Assembly (NCBI GenBank): GCA_964626755.1
Contig: CAZVGO010000004.1
Span: forward strand, 124,001 to 188,000
DNA: 64,000 nucleotides
Reading direction: 5' to 3'
Source of the DNA: JACDAV01 sp964626755
GTDB lineage: Bacteria; Chloroflexota; Limnocylindria; Limnocylindrales; CSP1-4
Made by a program: the position numbers and the translations under genes. A model generated the notes under the pieces. That model was not told the origin of the DNA. It saw nothing but the letters and a program-made list of their open reading frames with translations, and did not search any database. Every line of letters starts with the position of its first letter. Position 1 is the stretch's first letter. Of this stretch, positions 56,153-64,000 are shown one piece after another.

Positions 56153-58043
56153 GAGCGGCACCCGCGGCCGGCGCGGCCCGCGCAAGCCGCCGCGCCGAGA
56201 AGGCGCCGCGCAGGCACAGGTACAGGTCGCCGATCCACGCGAGCGTGGCGCGATCGAGCTGCCCGGGACGATCACGGTCAAGGAGCTCGCCGAGCTTCTC
56301 GGGGTAAACCCCGCGGACGTCATCCGCGAGCTGATCAAGAGCGGAATCTTCGCGACGATCAACCAGCTGATCGACCGCGACACCGCGTCGCTCGTCGCCG
56401 GCGAGCTCGGCTACGAAGTCGCCGAGACCGCCCCGACCGACGCAGCCCCGACCGCGGACGGCGAGACGAACGGGGTCGTCCACGAGGCATCGAAGGAAGT
56501 CCTGTACGAGGAGGACGAGGCCTCGCTCCTCCAGCCGCGGGCCCCGATCGTGACCGTCATGGGCCACGTCGACCACGGCAAGACCAGCCTGCTCGATGCC
56601 ATCCGGACGACGGAGGTCGCGGCCGGCGAGCGCGGCGGGATCACCCAGCACATCGGCGCAAGCGAGGTCACCCACGACGGCAAGCGGGTCGTCTTCCTCG
56701 ACACGCCGGGCCACGAGGCGTTCACCGCGATGCGCGCCCGCGGGGCGCGGGTCACCGACATCGCCGTGGTCGTCGTGGCCGCCGACGATGGCGTCATGCC
56801 CCAGACGCTCGAGGCGATCAGCCACGCGCGGGCCGCCAAGGTCCCGATCGTCATCGCCCTCAACAAGATCGACAAGCCGGACGCGAACCCCGACCGGGTC
56901 AAGACCGAGCTGTCGGAGGCCGGCGTCATCGTCGAGGAATATGGTGGCGACACACCGCTCGTCGCCGTCTCGGCACGGACCCGGACGGGCCTCGACGACC
57001 TGCTCGAGATGATCCTCCTCGTGGCCGACCTCCAGGAGCTCAAGGCGAACCCGAAGCGGTCGGCGATCGGCACGATCGTCGAGGCCCAGCTCGACAAGGG
57101 CCGCGGTCCGGTCGCGACCGCTCTCGTCCAGACCGGCACGCTCAAGGTCGGCGACATCATCGTCGTCGGCGAGACGTTCGGTCGCGTTCGAGCCCTCGAG
57201 GACGAGCACGGCAAGCGAGTGGACGGGGCCGGGCCGGCTACGGCCGTCGTCGTCCTCGGCCTGTCGGAGGTGCCCCAGGCGGGCGACATCCTGCGGGTCG
57301 TCGGCGACGAGAAGGAAGCTCGCACGCAGGTCGAGCAGCGCAAGGCATCGACGGCCGCGCGCGGCGGCGACGGAAGCGGTCGGGCCACCCTCGAGGACCT
57401 CTACCGCCAGATCCAGGCGGGTCAGGCGAAGGAGCTTCGGATCATCCTCAAGTCGGACGTGTCCGGATCGCTCGGAGCGATCACCCACGCCCTCGACCAG
57501 CTCAGCCAGGAGGAGATCCGGCTCAACGTCCTCCACGAGGGCGCGGGCGACATCACCGACAACGACATCATGCTCGCGGCGGCATCGAACGCGATCGTCG
57601 TCGGGTTCAACACGAAGATCACCGAGACGGCACGTCGCGCGGCCGATGCCGAAGGCGTCGACGTCCGCCTCTACGACATCATCTACAAGCTCACCGACGA
57701 CATCGATGCGGCGCTGCGAGGGCTCCTGGAGCCAGAGGTCGTCGAGGTCATCGAGGGCCGGGCGGAGGTCCGCCAGGTCATCCGCGTCGGCAAGAGCACG
57801 ACGATCGCCGGGTCGTTCGTTAGCGAAGGCCGGATCGTCCGCGGTGGCGCCCGGGTCTGGCGCGGCGGCAAGATCATCGCGACCGACCGGATCGAGTCGC
57901 TCCGCCGGTTCCGCGACGACGTTCGCGAGGTCGCCGCGAACCTCGAATGCGGCATCGGGCTGGCGACATTCAACGACATCCAGGAAGGCGACATCATCGA
58001 ATGCTTCACGTCGCAAACGGTGAGCCGCGTCAGGGCCGGCTGA
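56139..58043 (+). CDS. infB: Translation initiation factor IF-2 (short N-terminus)
   Basis: GTPase that places initiator tRNA on the 30S subunit. After about 45 basic residues comes the IF-2 N-domain (TITVKELAELLGVNPADVIR) and then the G domain: GHVDHGKT (142-149), DTPGHEAF and NKID. Domains II-IV follow (GTIVEAQLDKGRGPVATALV; KSDVSGSLGAITHAL; ARVWRGGKII). At 634 residues it lacks the long N-terminal region seen in many high-GC bacteria. The GTG is inside the end of rnpM. Confidence 0.96.
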   Translation: MARSRSGTRGRRGPRKPPRREGAAQAQVQVADPRERGAIELPGTITVKELAELLGVNPADVIRELIKSGIFATINQLIDRDTASLVAGELGYEVAETAPTDAAPTADGETNGVVHEASKEVLYEEDEASLLQPRAPIVTVMGHVDHGKTSLLDAIRTTEVAAGERGGITQHIGASEVTHDGKRVVFLDTPGHEAFTAMRARGARVTDIAVVVVAADDGVMPQTLEAISHARAAKVPIVIALNKIDKPDANPDRVKTELSEAGVIVEEYGGDTPLVAVSARTRTGLDDLLEMILLVADLQELKANPKRSAIGTIVEAQLDKGRGPVATALVQTGTLKVGDIIVVGETFGRVRALEDEHGKRVDGAGPATAVVVLGLSEVPQAGDILRVVGDEKEARTQVEQRKASTAARGGDGSGRATLEDLYRQIQAGQAKELRIILKSDVSGSLGAITHALDQLSQEEIRLNVLHEGAGDITDNDIMLAAASNAIVVGFNTKITETARRAADAEGVDVRLYDIIYKLTDDIDAALRGLLEPEVVEVIEGRAEVRQVIRVGKSTTIAGSFVSEGRIVRGGARVWRGGKIIATDRIESLRRFRDDVREVAANLECGIGLATFNDIQEGDIIECFTSQTVSRVRAG

Positions 58044-58089
58044 GCAGGGTCGCGGGCCCCGAGCGGCGACCGCTCAGTCCGGAATACCG

Positions 58090-58614
58090 ATGACACAAAG
58101 AACCAATCGCGTCGATGAGTTGTTTCGCCAGGAGATCGGGCAGATCCTCGCTCGCGAGGTTGCCGATCCGCGGATCGGCTTCGTCACCGTCACCGACGTC
58201 GAGACCGATCCGGATCTTCGCCACGCCCGCGTTTGGGTCAGCGTGATCGGCCAGCGTGCGGAGCGCGACGAGACGGTCGCCGCCCTGAACCGGGCGATGT
58301 CTTTCGTCCGCCGCGAGCTGGGGACGCGCCTCCGGCTGAAGCGGATCCCGGAGTTCCACGTCCGGCTGGACGACACGGCGGAGCGCGGAACGCGGGTGCT
58401 GCGCCTCCTGCACGAGCTCGAGGAGGGCCACCTGCCGGCGGACGAGGCGGTCCCCGGCGAGTCACTCCCGACGCCCGTCCGCCGCCTGCCCCGGCCCGAC
58501 GACTCTCCCGACGAGAGCCCCGGCCCCGGGAGCCTCGCAGATCTTCCGCAGGGCAAGCCGGCGCGACGCCGCGCGACCGGGCGCCGCCCGGGGGCCCGCC
58601 GATCGCGGCGGTGA
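58090..58614 (+). CDS. rbfA: Ribosome-binding factor A
   Basis: 30S maturation factor with a KH-like fold. The sequence NRVDELFRQEIGQILAREVA, VTVTDVETDPDLRHARVWVS and FVRRELGTRLRLKRIPEFHV is typical. The family core ends near residue 115; about 55 extra Pro/Arg-rich residues follow. The ATG follows infB by 46 nt. The stop overlaps the next GTG. Confidence 0.94.
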   Translation: MTQRTNRVDELFRQEIGQILAREVADPRIGFVTVTDVETDPDLRHARVWVSVIGQRAERDETVAALNRAMSFVRRELGTRLRLKRIPEFHVRLDDTAERGTRVLRLLHELEEGHLPADEAVPGESLPTPVRRLPRPDDSPDESPGPGSLADLPQGKPARRRATGRRPGARRSRR

Positions 58615-59630
58615 GCGTCGACCTTCGCCCGTTGGCGGCGAGTGTTCCGGACGTCGTCGTCGAGCGGCTGCGCTCCGCCAGGAACGTGCTGGCGGTGAGC
58701 CACGAGAATCCCGACGGCGATACCGTCGGCTCGACGCTCGCGATCTGTCGCCTCGTCGAGGCGCTCGGTGGCAGCGCCACGCCGCTGTGCACGGATCCCG
58801 TGCCGGCCCTGTACGACTTCCTCGCCGGCGTCGAACGGTTCCGAACCGATCCCGACCCGGCCGAGAGCTACGACCTGCTCGTGATCTCCGACTGCGGCTC
58901 GCTCGACCGGATCGGCGCGGTCCGCGACCGCCATCCCCGGCTGTTCGCCGAGCTGCCGCGGGTCGTCATCGACCACCACGCGTCGAACGACCAGATTGGC
59001 GACGGCGACTGGATCGAAGCCGCGGCCGCGGCCACCTGTGAGATGACCGCGCTCCTCGCAATCCGCCTGGGCCTGCCACTCGATCTCGACGACGGCGCCC
59101 TCGCCACCGCGCTCATGGCAGGGATCGTCATGGACACCGCGACGTTCTCCCACCCGAACGCGACGCCCCGCACGCTCGTCGTATCGGGCGCCCTCGTCGA
59201 TGCCGGAGCGCCGCTCTCCGAGATCAGCCGGCGGCTCTACCGGACGAAGCCCGAAACGCAGCTCCGGCTGTTCGGACGGGTTCTTGAGCGTCTCGAGACC
59301 GATCTCGACGGCCGGCTCATCTGGTCGACGTTGCGCGACGCCGACCTGGTCGCGGCCGGCGCCCAGGCCGAGCACAGCGAAGGGATCATCGATCTCCTCG
59401 CCCAGGGTGATGCCGCCGAGGTGGCCATTCTGTTCAAGGAGGCAGGTGCCACGACCCGGGTCAGCGTCCGGACGCGCCCGGCCGGCGTCGACGCCACCGT
59501 CCTCACCGGCACGTTCGGTGGCGGGGGCCACGCGCGGGCCGCCGGCGCGACCGTCGATCTGCCGCTCGACGCGGCCGTGCCGGCCGTCCTTGCCGAGGCC
59601 CGCCGGCTCCTCGCCGCCGTGGCCGCCTGA
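58611..59630 (+). CDS. nrnA: DHH/DHHA1 phosphoesterase, NrnA-like
   Basis: Predicted nanoRNase or pAp phosphatase that degrades 2-5-nt RNAs. Metal motifs: SHENPDGDTVGS (H31, D35, D37), DCGS (D94), and DHH (121-123). The DHHA1 domain has the substrate-binding GGGGHARAAGAT. At 339 residues it matches NrnA. The rbfA-nrnA-truB order is common in Gram-positives. It would complete RNA turnover begun by the PNPase encoded downstream. Confidence 0.93.
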   Translation: MSVDLRPLAASVPDVVVERLRSARNVLAVSHENPDGDTVGSTLAICRLVEALGGSATPLCTDPVPALYDFLAGVERFRTDPDPAESYDLLVISDCGSLDRIGAVRDRHPRLFAELPRVVIDHHASNDQIGDGDWIEAAAAATCEMTALLAIRLGLPLDLDDGALATALMAGIVMDTATFSHPNATPRTLVVSGALVDAGAPLSEISRRLYRTKPETQLRLFGRVLERLETDLDGRLIWSTLRDADLVAAGAQAEHSEGIIDLLAQGDAAEVAILFKEAGATTRVSVRTRPAGVDATVLTGTFGGGGHARAAGATVDLPLDAAVPAVLAEARRLLAAVAA

Positions 59631-59635
59631 CGCCC

Positions 59636-60637
59636 GTGACCGCCCGATCGTCGGGTGGCCGCCCGAGCGGCCCGGGCCTCGACGGCATCCTCGTCGTCGC
59701 CAAGCCGCCAGGTCCCACGTCGCACGACATCGTTGCCCTGGTCCGGCGGCTCGCCGCCACGAAGCGAGTGGGCCACGGCGGGACCCTCGACCCGTTCGCG
59801 AGCGGCGTCCTGCCCGTCTTCCTCGGCCAGGCGACCCGGGTCGTCGAGTATCACCTGGGCGACCGAAAGGCCTACCGGGCGACCGTCTGCTTTGGGGCCA
59901 CCTCCTCGACGGACGACCTCGAGGGCGAGCTGGAGCCGCTCGCCGGACCGCCGGTCACGCGCGACGCCGCGGAGGCTGCCTTGCCGGCCCTCCGCGGCCG
60001 AATCAGCCAGATGCCGCCTGCATACAGCGCCCTGAAGATCGGCGGGCGGCGTGCCTACGCCCTGGCCCGCGCCGGCCAGACGGTCGAGCTCGCGCCCCGG
60101 GAGGTCGAGATCGACCGGCTCGAGATCGTCGACTGGGACGGTTCGGATCCGGATCGGCCCGTCGCGATCGTCGAGGTCGTCTGCTCGGCCGGGACGTACG
60201 TCCGCGCCCTGGCCCGCGACCTCGGCGCCGCCCTCGGCAGCGGCGCGTACCTCGGAGCCCTCTCGCGGACCGCCAGCGGGCCGTTCCGTCTCGAGGCTGC
60301 CGTCACCCTCGACGACGTCCGCGCCGCGGCCGCAGCCGGGCCGGACCGGCTTGCCTCGCTCCTCCTCCCGATCGACGCCGGCCTCGACGACCTTCCCTCC
60401 GTCGTCCTCTCCGTAGCGGACCTCCCGGCGATCGCCCGGGGCCAGGTCGTGCGCGCCCCGGCGAGCACCCGTGATGCAGGCGACAGGCCGATCCGCCTCC
60501 TCGACCAGGACGGCCGCATCGTCGGTTTCGCCACCCTCCGGGACGGGCGTCTCTTCCCGGACAAGGTGCTTGTCGCTCAACCCGAGCCGGCCCCGCCTGG
60601 CGTCGCTCCCCAGCCGGTCGCGCCCGGCGGTGACTGA
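59636..60637 (+). CDS. truB: tRNA pseudouridine-55 synthase
   Basis: Makes pseudouridine 55 in the tRNA T-loop. The start block is GILVVAKPPGPTSHDIVALV, and the catalytic aspartate D52 is in HGGTLDPFASGVLPV. KAYRATVCFGATSSTDD, QMPPAYSALKIGGRRAY and CSAGTYVRALARDLG complete the family pattern. The length of 333 residues is normal. The GTG lies five bases after nrnA. The stop overlaps ribF by eight bases. Confidence 0.96.
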   Translation: MTARSSGGRPSGPGLDGILVVAKPPGPTSHDIVALVRRLAATKRVGHGGTLDPFASGVLPVFLGQATRVVEYHLGDRKAYRATVCFGATSSTDDLEGELEPLAGPPVTRDAAEAALPALRGRISQMPPAYSALKIGGRRAYALARAGQTVELAPREVEIDRLEIVDWDGSDPDRPVAIVEVVCSAGTYVRALARDLGAALGSGAYLGALSRTASGPFRLEAAVTLDDVRAAAAAGPDRLASLLLPIDAGLDDLPSVVLSVADLPAIARGQVVRAPASTRDAGDRPIRLLDQDGRIVGFATLRDGRLFPDKVLVAQPEPAPPGVAPQPVAPGGD

Positions 60638-61463
60638 CCACCCGAGCCTCGCCCCCGGCGCTCCGTTCGATCTCGTCGCCGGCGTCGACGCACTGCGGTC
60701 CGGGCACGGTCCGCTGTTCGCGGTCGTCGGCGTGTTCGACGGGCTCCACGTGGGCCACCGCTGGCTCCTCGACGCCCTCCTCATGCACGCCGAGCGGCTG
60801 GGCGCCCGTCCGGCCGTGATCACGTTCGATTCGCACCCGGACGAGGTGCTCGTCGGCGCAGCACCACCGCTCCTGCTCGACCCGGGCGACCGCCTGCGGC
60901 TCCTCCAGGACGCCGGCGTCGCAGTCGTCGTGGTCCAGCACTTCGACCAGGAGCTGCGGCGGACCCCGTACGAGGACTTCGTCCGGCGGATCACCTTCCG
61001 GACCCGGCTCGCCGGCCTGCTCATGACCCCCGATGCCGCCTTTGGGCACGAACGGCGGGGAACGCCCGACGCCCTCGCCGAGCTGGGCGCACGGAGCGAC
61101 CCACGGTTCGAGGTCGTCGTCGTGCCCCAGTTCGCGCTCGACGGCCGGCCCATCAGCAGCTCGGATATCCGCCGTCTCGTCCAGTCCGGCGCGCTCGGGG
61201 CGGCTCGGCGGCTCCTCGGGCGCCCGTACAGCGTGGCCGGCACCCGGGAGGAGCGGGAAGGGGTCTCGACCTCGATCCCGGTCTCGTTCCCGCTCCCCGT
61301 CGCCCTCCCACCGGCGGGCTCCTACGGGGTGACGGTGGTCGACGCTGCCGTTCCCGGGCCGGCCGGGCCGGCGATCGCCACGATCCGCGGGGACCCGCCC
61401 TCGATCGAGGTGGCCGGGGAGCTCGTCCCGGTCGCCCCACGCCTTCGAATCGTGTTCGACTGA
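60630..61463 (+). CDS. ribF: RibF-like FAD synthetase with degenerate riboflavin kinase half
   Basis: Normal RibF makes FMN and then FAD. The N-terminal adenylyltransferase half is good: VGVFDGLHVGHRWLLDALL with the HxGH motif at 40-43, LMTPDAAFGHERRG and SSDIRRLVQSGALGAARRLL followed by GRPY. The kinase half is reduced to about 85 residues and lacks the expected GFPTAN motif and the Thr/Asn ATP and metal site; instead it reads TSIPVSFPLPVALPPAGSYG. At 277 residues it is shorter than the usual 305-320. It may act only as FAD synthetase. Position truB-ribF-rpsO is standard. Confidence 0.85.
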   Translation: MTDHPSLAPGAPFDLVAGVDALRSGHGPLFAVVGVFDGLHVGHRWLLDALLMHAERLGARPAVITFDSHPDEVLVGAAPPLLLDPGDRLRLLQDAGVAVVVVQHFDQELRRTPYEDFVRRITFRTRLAGLLMTPDAAFGHERRGTPDALAELGARSDPRFEVVVVPQFALDGRPISSSDIRRLVQSGALGAARRLLGRPYSVAGTREEREGVSTSIPVSFPLPVALPPAGSYGVTVVDAAVPGPAGPAIATIRGDPPSIEVAGELVPVAPRLRIVFD

Positions 61464-61496
61464 TCGGGGAGGGGCGGGGTCCGGGCGGGCGGCCGT

Positions 61497-61526
61497 TTGC
61501 CCGTAAGGGCCCTCGCCTGTTACCAT
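61497..61526 (+). promoter_or_regulatory. Predicted promoter of rpsO
   Basis: TTGCCC (61497-61502) and TACCAT (61521-61526) are separated by 18 bases. The transcript would start about 45 nt before the rpsO GTG. Confidence 0.5.
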
Positions 61527-61549
61527 CCGCCGGTCAAATAGAAGGTAAC
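61519..61549 (+). promoter_or_regulatory. Inverted repeat over the rpsO start region
   Basis: GTTACC (61519-61524) and GGTAAC (61544-61549) form a perfect 6-bp dyad with a 19-nt gap. The left arm overlaps the -10 and the right arm lies just after the expected transcription start, which suits a DNA operator more than an RNA hairpin. Confidence 0.35.
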
Positions 61550-61576
61550 AAGCAACAGTTCGTGTCGGAGGACCGA

Positions 61577-61846
61577 GTGCCGCTCGCGCGGGAATTGAAG
61601 CAGGAGACCATCACGGGGTTCGCCACAAACGATGGCGACACGGGTTCGCCGGAGGTCCAGATCGCGCTCCTGACGGAGCGGATCAAGGGCCTGACGGGCC
61701 ATCTCCGGGGCTTCCCAAAGGACAATCATTCGCGCCGCGGCCTCCTCAAGCTCGTCGGTCAGCGCCGGCGTCTCCTCGCCTACCTGGTGAAGAAGGACAA
61801 CGCGCGCTATCGGGCCGTCATCGGACGGCTCGGACTCCGCCGCTAG
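61577..61846 (+). CDS. rpsO: Small ribosomal subunit protein uS15
   Basis: The sequence TGSPEVQIALLTERIKGLTG, KDNHSRRGLLKLVGQRRRLL and YLVKKDNARYRAVIGRLGLRR is typical S15. The GTG at 61577 has GGAGG five bases upstream and gives 89 residues, exactly the family length; a GTG at 61562 lies ahead of that ribosome site and is less likely. S15 is followed by pnp, as in most bacteria. Confidence 0.97.
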   Translation: MPLARELKQETITGFATNDGDTGSPEVQIALLTERIKGLTGHLRGFPKDNHSRRGLLKLVGQRRRLLAYLVKKDNARYRAVIGRLGLRR

Positions 61847-61964
61847 CGCATCGCCGCCCCGGGCCCGGTGCAGCCGGACCCCATCGCGAAGCGACGCCTT
61901 GACGGCGCGACCGGAAAGCCCAGGGTCGCCTCCTCCGACACGGGACAGGAAGGAATTCAGTCCC
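61847..61964. other. rpsO-pnp gap
   Basis: 118 nt without a gene. GCGACC and GGTCGC can form a 6-bp stem shortly before the pnp ribosome site AGGAAGGA (61948-61955). In enterobacteria this gap carries the RNase III-processed pnp leader hairpin; whether this weaker stem has the same role is unknown. Confidence 0.4.
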
Positions 61965-64000
61965 TTGTCACAGGTCTTCGAGATCCAGTTTGGTGGTCGC
62001 ACGCTGACCATTGAGCACGGCAGGATGGCTCGTCTCGCCGGCGGCGCCGTCACGGTGCGATACGGCGACACGATGGTGCTCGGCACCGCAAACCGCTCGG
62101 ACCCCCGTCCGGGCCTCGACTTCTTCCCGCTCACCGTCGACTTCGAGGAGCGGATGTACGCCGCGGGCAAGATCCCCGGCGGCTTCATCAAGCGCGAGTC
62201 GCGCCCCTCGGAGGTGGCGATCCTCGCCGCCCGCCTGACCGACCGGCCCATCCGCCCGCTCTTTCCGGAGGGCTACAAGGACGACGTCCAGGTGGTCATC
62301 ACCGTCCTCTCGACGGACCAGGAGAACAACCCGGACGTCCTCGGCACGATCGCCGCGTCGACCGCGCTGACGATCAGCGACGTCCCCTTCCAGGGTCCCA
62401 TCGCGGCTGTCAGGGTCGGTCGGATCGGCGGCGAATTCGTCATCAACCCAACGCACAGCCAGCTCGCGGAGTCGGAGCTCGACCTGATCGTCTCCGGCAC
62501 GCGCGACGCGATCATGATGGTCGAGGCGGGGGCGAAGGTCCTGCCCGAGGACATCATGGCCGAGGCGATCCTGTTCGCCCACCAGTCGCTCCGCCCGCTG
62601 ATCGATCTCCAGGACCAGATCCGCGAGGCCGTCGGCAAGCCCAAGCGGATTCCGTTCATCGAGCCGGCGACCAGCTCCGTGCTCGACTTCGTGGCCGCTC
62701 TCAAGGGCGGCCAGGAGCTCGTCGTCGTCGACATCGAGACGACCGGGATCGACCCGAAGATGGCCGACCTCCTCGAGATCGCCGCGGTCAAGGTCAAGGG
62801 CGGCAAGGTCACCGACACCTGGTCGACCCTCGTGAACCCCGGCCGGCCGATCGTCGGCCAGCAGATCCACGGACTCACCGACAAGGACGTCAAGGGCGCC
62901 CCGAAGCCGGCCGACGCCGTCCGCCAGCTTCTTGCCTTCGCCGGCGACGCGACCCTCATCGGCCACAACGTCGGGTTCGATCTCACGTTCCTCGAGGAGG
63001 CGCACGGCGACGGCTTCCGGTTCGAGCCGGGCCACTATCTCGACACGCTGGTCATCGCCCGCGAGGCGTTCCCCGGCGTGCCCGAGTCCTTCAAGCTGCC
63101 GGATCTCGCCCGGTTCCTCGGCGTCGAGGTCCTGGCGAGCCATCGCGCGCTGCCGGACGCGGAGGCGACCGCCGCCGTGCTCGTCAAGCTCGCCGAGGAC
63201 CTCGCACCACGGCTCGACAAGCTGCGCGAGGGGATCACAGCCGCGATCCGTGCCAACCGCGACGGCCGCAACGGCGGCGACCTGCTCGAGATTGCCAAGC
63301 GCGAGGCGCGGGTCGGCAAGGGCCTGTTCTCCGTCGTCAACAAGAAGACCGTGCGGGAGCTCGTGCTGTCGGACGGGATCCGGATGGACGGTCGCGGCCT
63401 CGACGACATCCGGCCGATCTCGGTCGAGGTGGGGCTCGTGCCGCGCGCCCACGGCTCCGGCCTGTTCACCCGCGGTGACACCCAGGCGCTGACCGTGGCC
63501 ACGCTGGGCTCGTCGAGCGACGTCCAGCGGATCGATACGATCAGCCCCGAGACGGAGAAGCGGTACATCCACCACTACAACATGCCGCCGTACTCGACCG
63601 GCGAGAACAAGCAGATGCGCGGCCCCGGACGCCGGGAGATCGGGCACGGCCACCTCGCCGAGCGAGCCCTCCTGCCGGTCCTGCCGAGCGTCGAGGAGTT
63701 CCCGTACGTCATCCGCCTCGTGTCCGAGTGCGTCACGTCGAACGGGTCCACGTCGATGGCCTCGACCTGCGGCTCGACGCTCGCGCTCATGGACGCAGGC
63801 GTGCCGATCAAGGCGCCGGTCGCCGGCGCCGCGATGGGTCTCGTCCTCGAGGGCGAGGGCAAGTTCGCGGTCCTGACGGACATCCTCGGCAAGGAGGATC
63901 AGTTCGGTGACATGGACTTCAAGGTCACCGGCACGCGCGACGGGATCACCGCCCTCCAGATGGACATCAAGGTCAAGGGGATCGACGAGCGGGTCATCCG
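61965..64000 (+). CDS. pnp: Polynucleotide phosphorylase with inserted DEDDh exonuclease domain (3' end outside window)
   Basis: PNPase degrades RNA 3'-to-5' by phosphorolysis. The first RNase PH core spans residues 1 to about 215 (GKIPGGFIKRESRPSE). Between about residues 250 and 415, inside the helical linker, lies a complete DnaQ-like exonuclease: VVVDIETTG (D256, E258), IGHNVGFDLTFLEE (D339), and H393 with D398 in SHRALPDAEAT, all five DEDDh residues. The second RNase PH core then follows with R556-R557, the Ser-Thr-Ser loop (595-597), D645, D651 and K653, so the phosphorolytic site is intact. A TTG start lies nine bases after AGGAAGGA. The frame is continuous; 678 codons are in the window, and KH and S1 domains should follow. 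Confidence 0.93.
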   Translation, partial: MSQVFEIQFGGRTLTIEHGRMARLAGGAVTVRYGDTMVLGTANRSDPRPGLDFFPLTVDFEERMYAAGKIPGGFIKRESRPSEVAILAARLTDRPIRPLFPEGYKDDVQVVITVLSTDQENNPDVLGTIAASTALTISDVPFQGPIAAVRVGRIGGEFVINPTHSQLAESELDLIVSGTRDAIMMVEAGAKVLPEDIMAEAILFAHQSLRPLIDLQDQIREAVGKPKRIPFIEPATSSVLDFVAALKGGQELVVVDIETTGIDPKMADLLEIAAVKVKGGKVTDTWSTLVNPGRPIVGQQIHGLTDKDVKGAPKPADAVRQLLAFAGDATLIGHNVGFDLTFLEEAHGDGFRFEPGHYLDTLVIAREAFPGVPESFKLPDLARFLGVEVLASHRALPDAEATAAVLVKLAEDLAPRLDKLREGITAAIRANRDGRNGGDLLEIAKREARVGKGLFSVVNKKTVRELVLSDGIRMDGRGLDDIRPISVEVGLVPRAHGSGLFTRGDTQALTVATLGSSSDVQRIDTISPETEKRYIHHYNMPPYSTGENKQMRGPGRREIGHGHLAERALLPVLPSVEEFPYVIRLVSECVTSNGSTSMASTCGSTLALMDAGVPIKAPVAGAAMGLVLEGEGKFAVLTDILGKEDQFGDMDFKVTGTRDGITALQMDIKVKGIDERVI

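Noticed and set aside
54114..58016. A very long open frame on the minus strand opposite nusA-infB
   Set aside because: The plus strand encodes clear NusA, YlxR and IF-2. Long antisense frames arise from high GC at third codon positions, and the translation shows no motif.
61861..61960. A riboswitch in the rpsO-pnp gap
   Set aside because: Only one short stem can be drawn, with no known aptamer core; the gap is too short for most riboswitches.
61968..63653. Long minus-strand frame opposite pnp
   Set aside because: It mirrors the codon pattern of pnp, which has all catalytic motifs; the antisense product is Arg/Asp/Glu-rich without recognisable domains.

Overview
This is a very GC-rich window with dense, co-oriented housekeeping operons and frequent ATGA/GTGA start-stop overlaps. 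GTG and TTG starts are common. Nothing for lipopolysaccharide or outer-membrane assembly is present: cdsA-dxr-rseP-ispG runs on without a bamA. Together with Asp23 proteins, a DAK/FakA-type protein, DUF177, PlsX, YlxR and zinc-binding forms of L28 and L32, this suggests a monoderm-like lineage. Chloroflexota, perhaps a Limnocylindria-type member known from metagenomes, fits best, but that placement is inference from style and gene content, not from a tree. No rRNA, tRNA or CRISPR array was found.

Layout. 17-10754: lspA, rluD, gmk, priA, a small Ala-rich protein, def, fmt, rlmN, an extended rpe, a PAP2-type membrane enzyme and dtd. 10755-17677: a lower-GC accessory island with two diverged 102-nt direct copies at its sides. 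It holds a decayed RHS/polymorphic-toxin locus (signal peptide plus 110-residue repeats, RHS core, C-terminal tip), several small immunity-like genes, displaced C-terminal fragments and a small membrane protein. 17678-23374: rpmB (minus strand) divergent from asp23-fakA-recG-rsmD-coaD. 23371-26207: a lipoprotein, a methyltransferase and a DUF1801 protein. 26399-35305: a coiled-coil protein, DUF177, rpmF, plsX, asp23, nusB, acpP, rnc, smc and ftsY. 35471-36772: an MFS transporter on the minus strand.

36934-43722: ffh, a DUF3352-like anchored protein, rpsP, khpA, rimM, trmD, rplS, rnhB and yraN. 44209-52348: rpsB, tsf, pyrH, frr, uppS, cdsA, dxr, rseP and ispG. 52457-54142: a secreted GH18-type protein. 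54297-64000: nusA, ylxR, infB, rbfA, an nrnA-like DHH phosphoesterase, truB, ribF, rpsO and pnp, which runs off the end. The genes mostly serve ribosome assembly and translation, protein targeting (ftsY, ffh, lspA, rseP), lipid and isoprenoid precursors (plsX, acpP, cdsA, dxr, ispG, uppS), replication and repair (priA, recG, smc, rnhB) and RNA turnover (rnc, pnp, nrnA).

Most notable: (1) the polynucleotide phosphorylase contains a complete DnaQ-type DEDDh exonuclease domain inserted in its helical linker, with both the phosphorolytic and the hydrolytic catalytic residues present; (2) nusA has a sigma70-like promoter followed by a perfect intrinsic terminator inside its own leader, suggesting attenuation, and a 150-residue histone-H1-like tail; (3) RNase HII has lost the Gly-Arg-Gly junction-recognition motif; (4) RibF keeps the FAD-synthetase half but its kinase half is degenerate; (5) the RHS island looks like a graveyard of toxin tips and immunity genes; (6) a 42-nt interspersed repeat lies just upstream of priA and, inverted, at the apparent start of ylxR.
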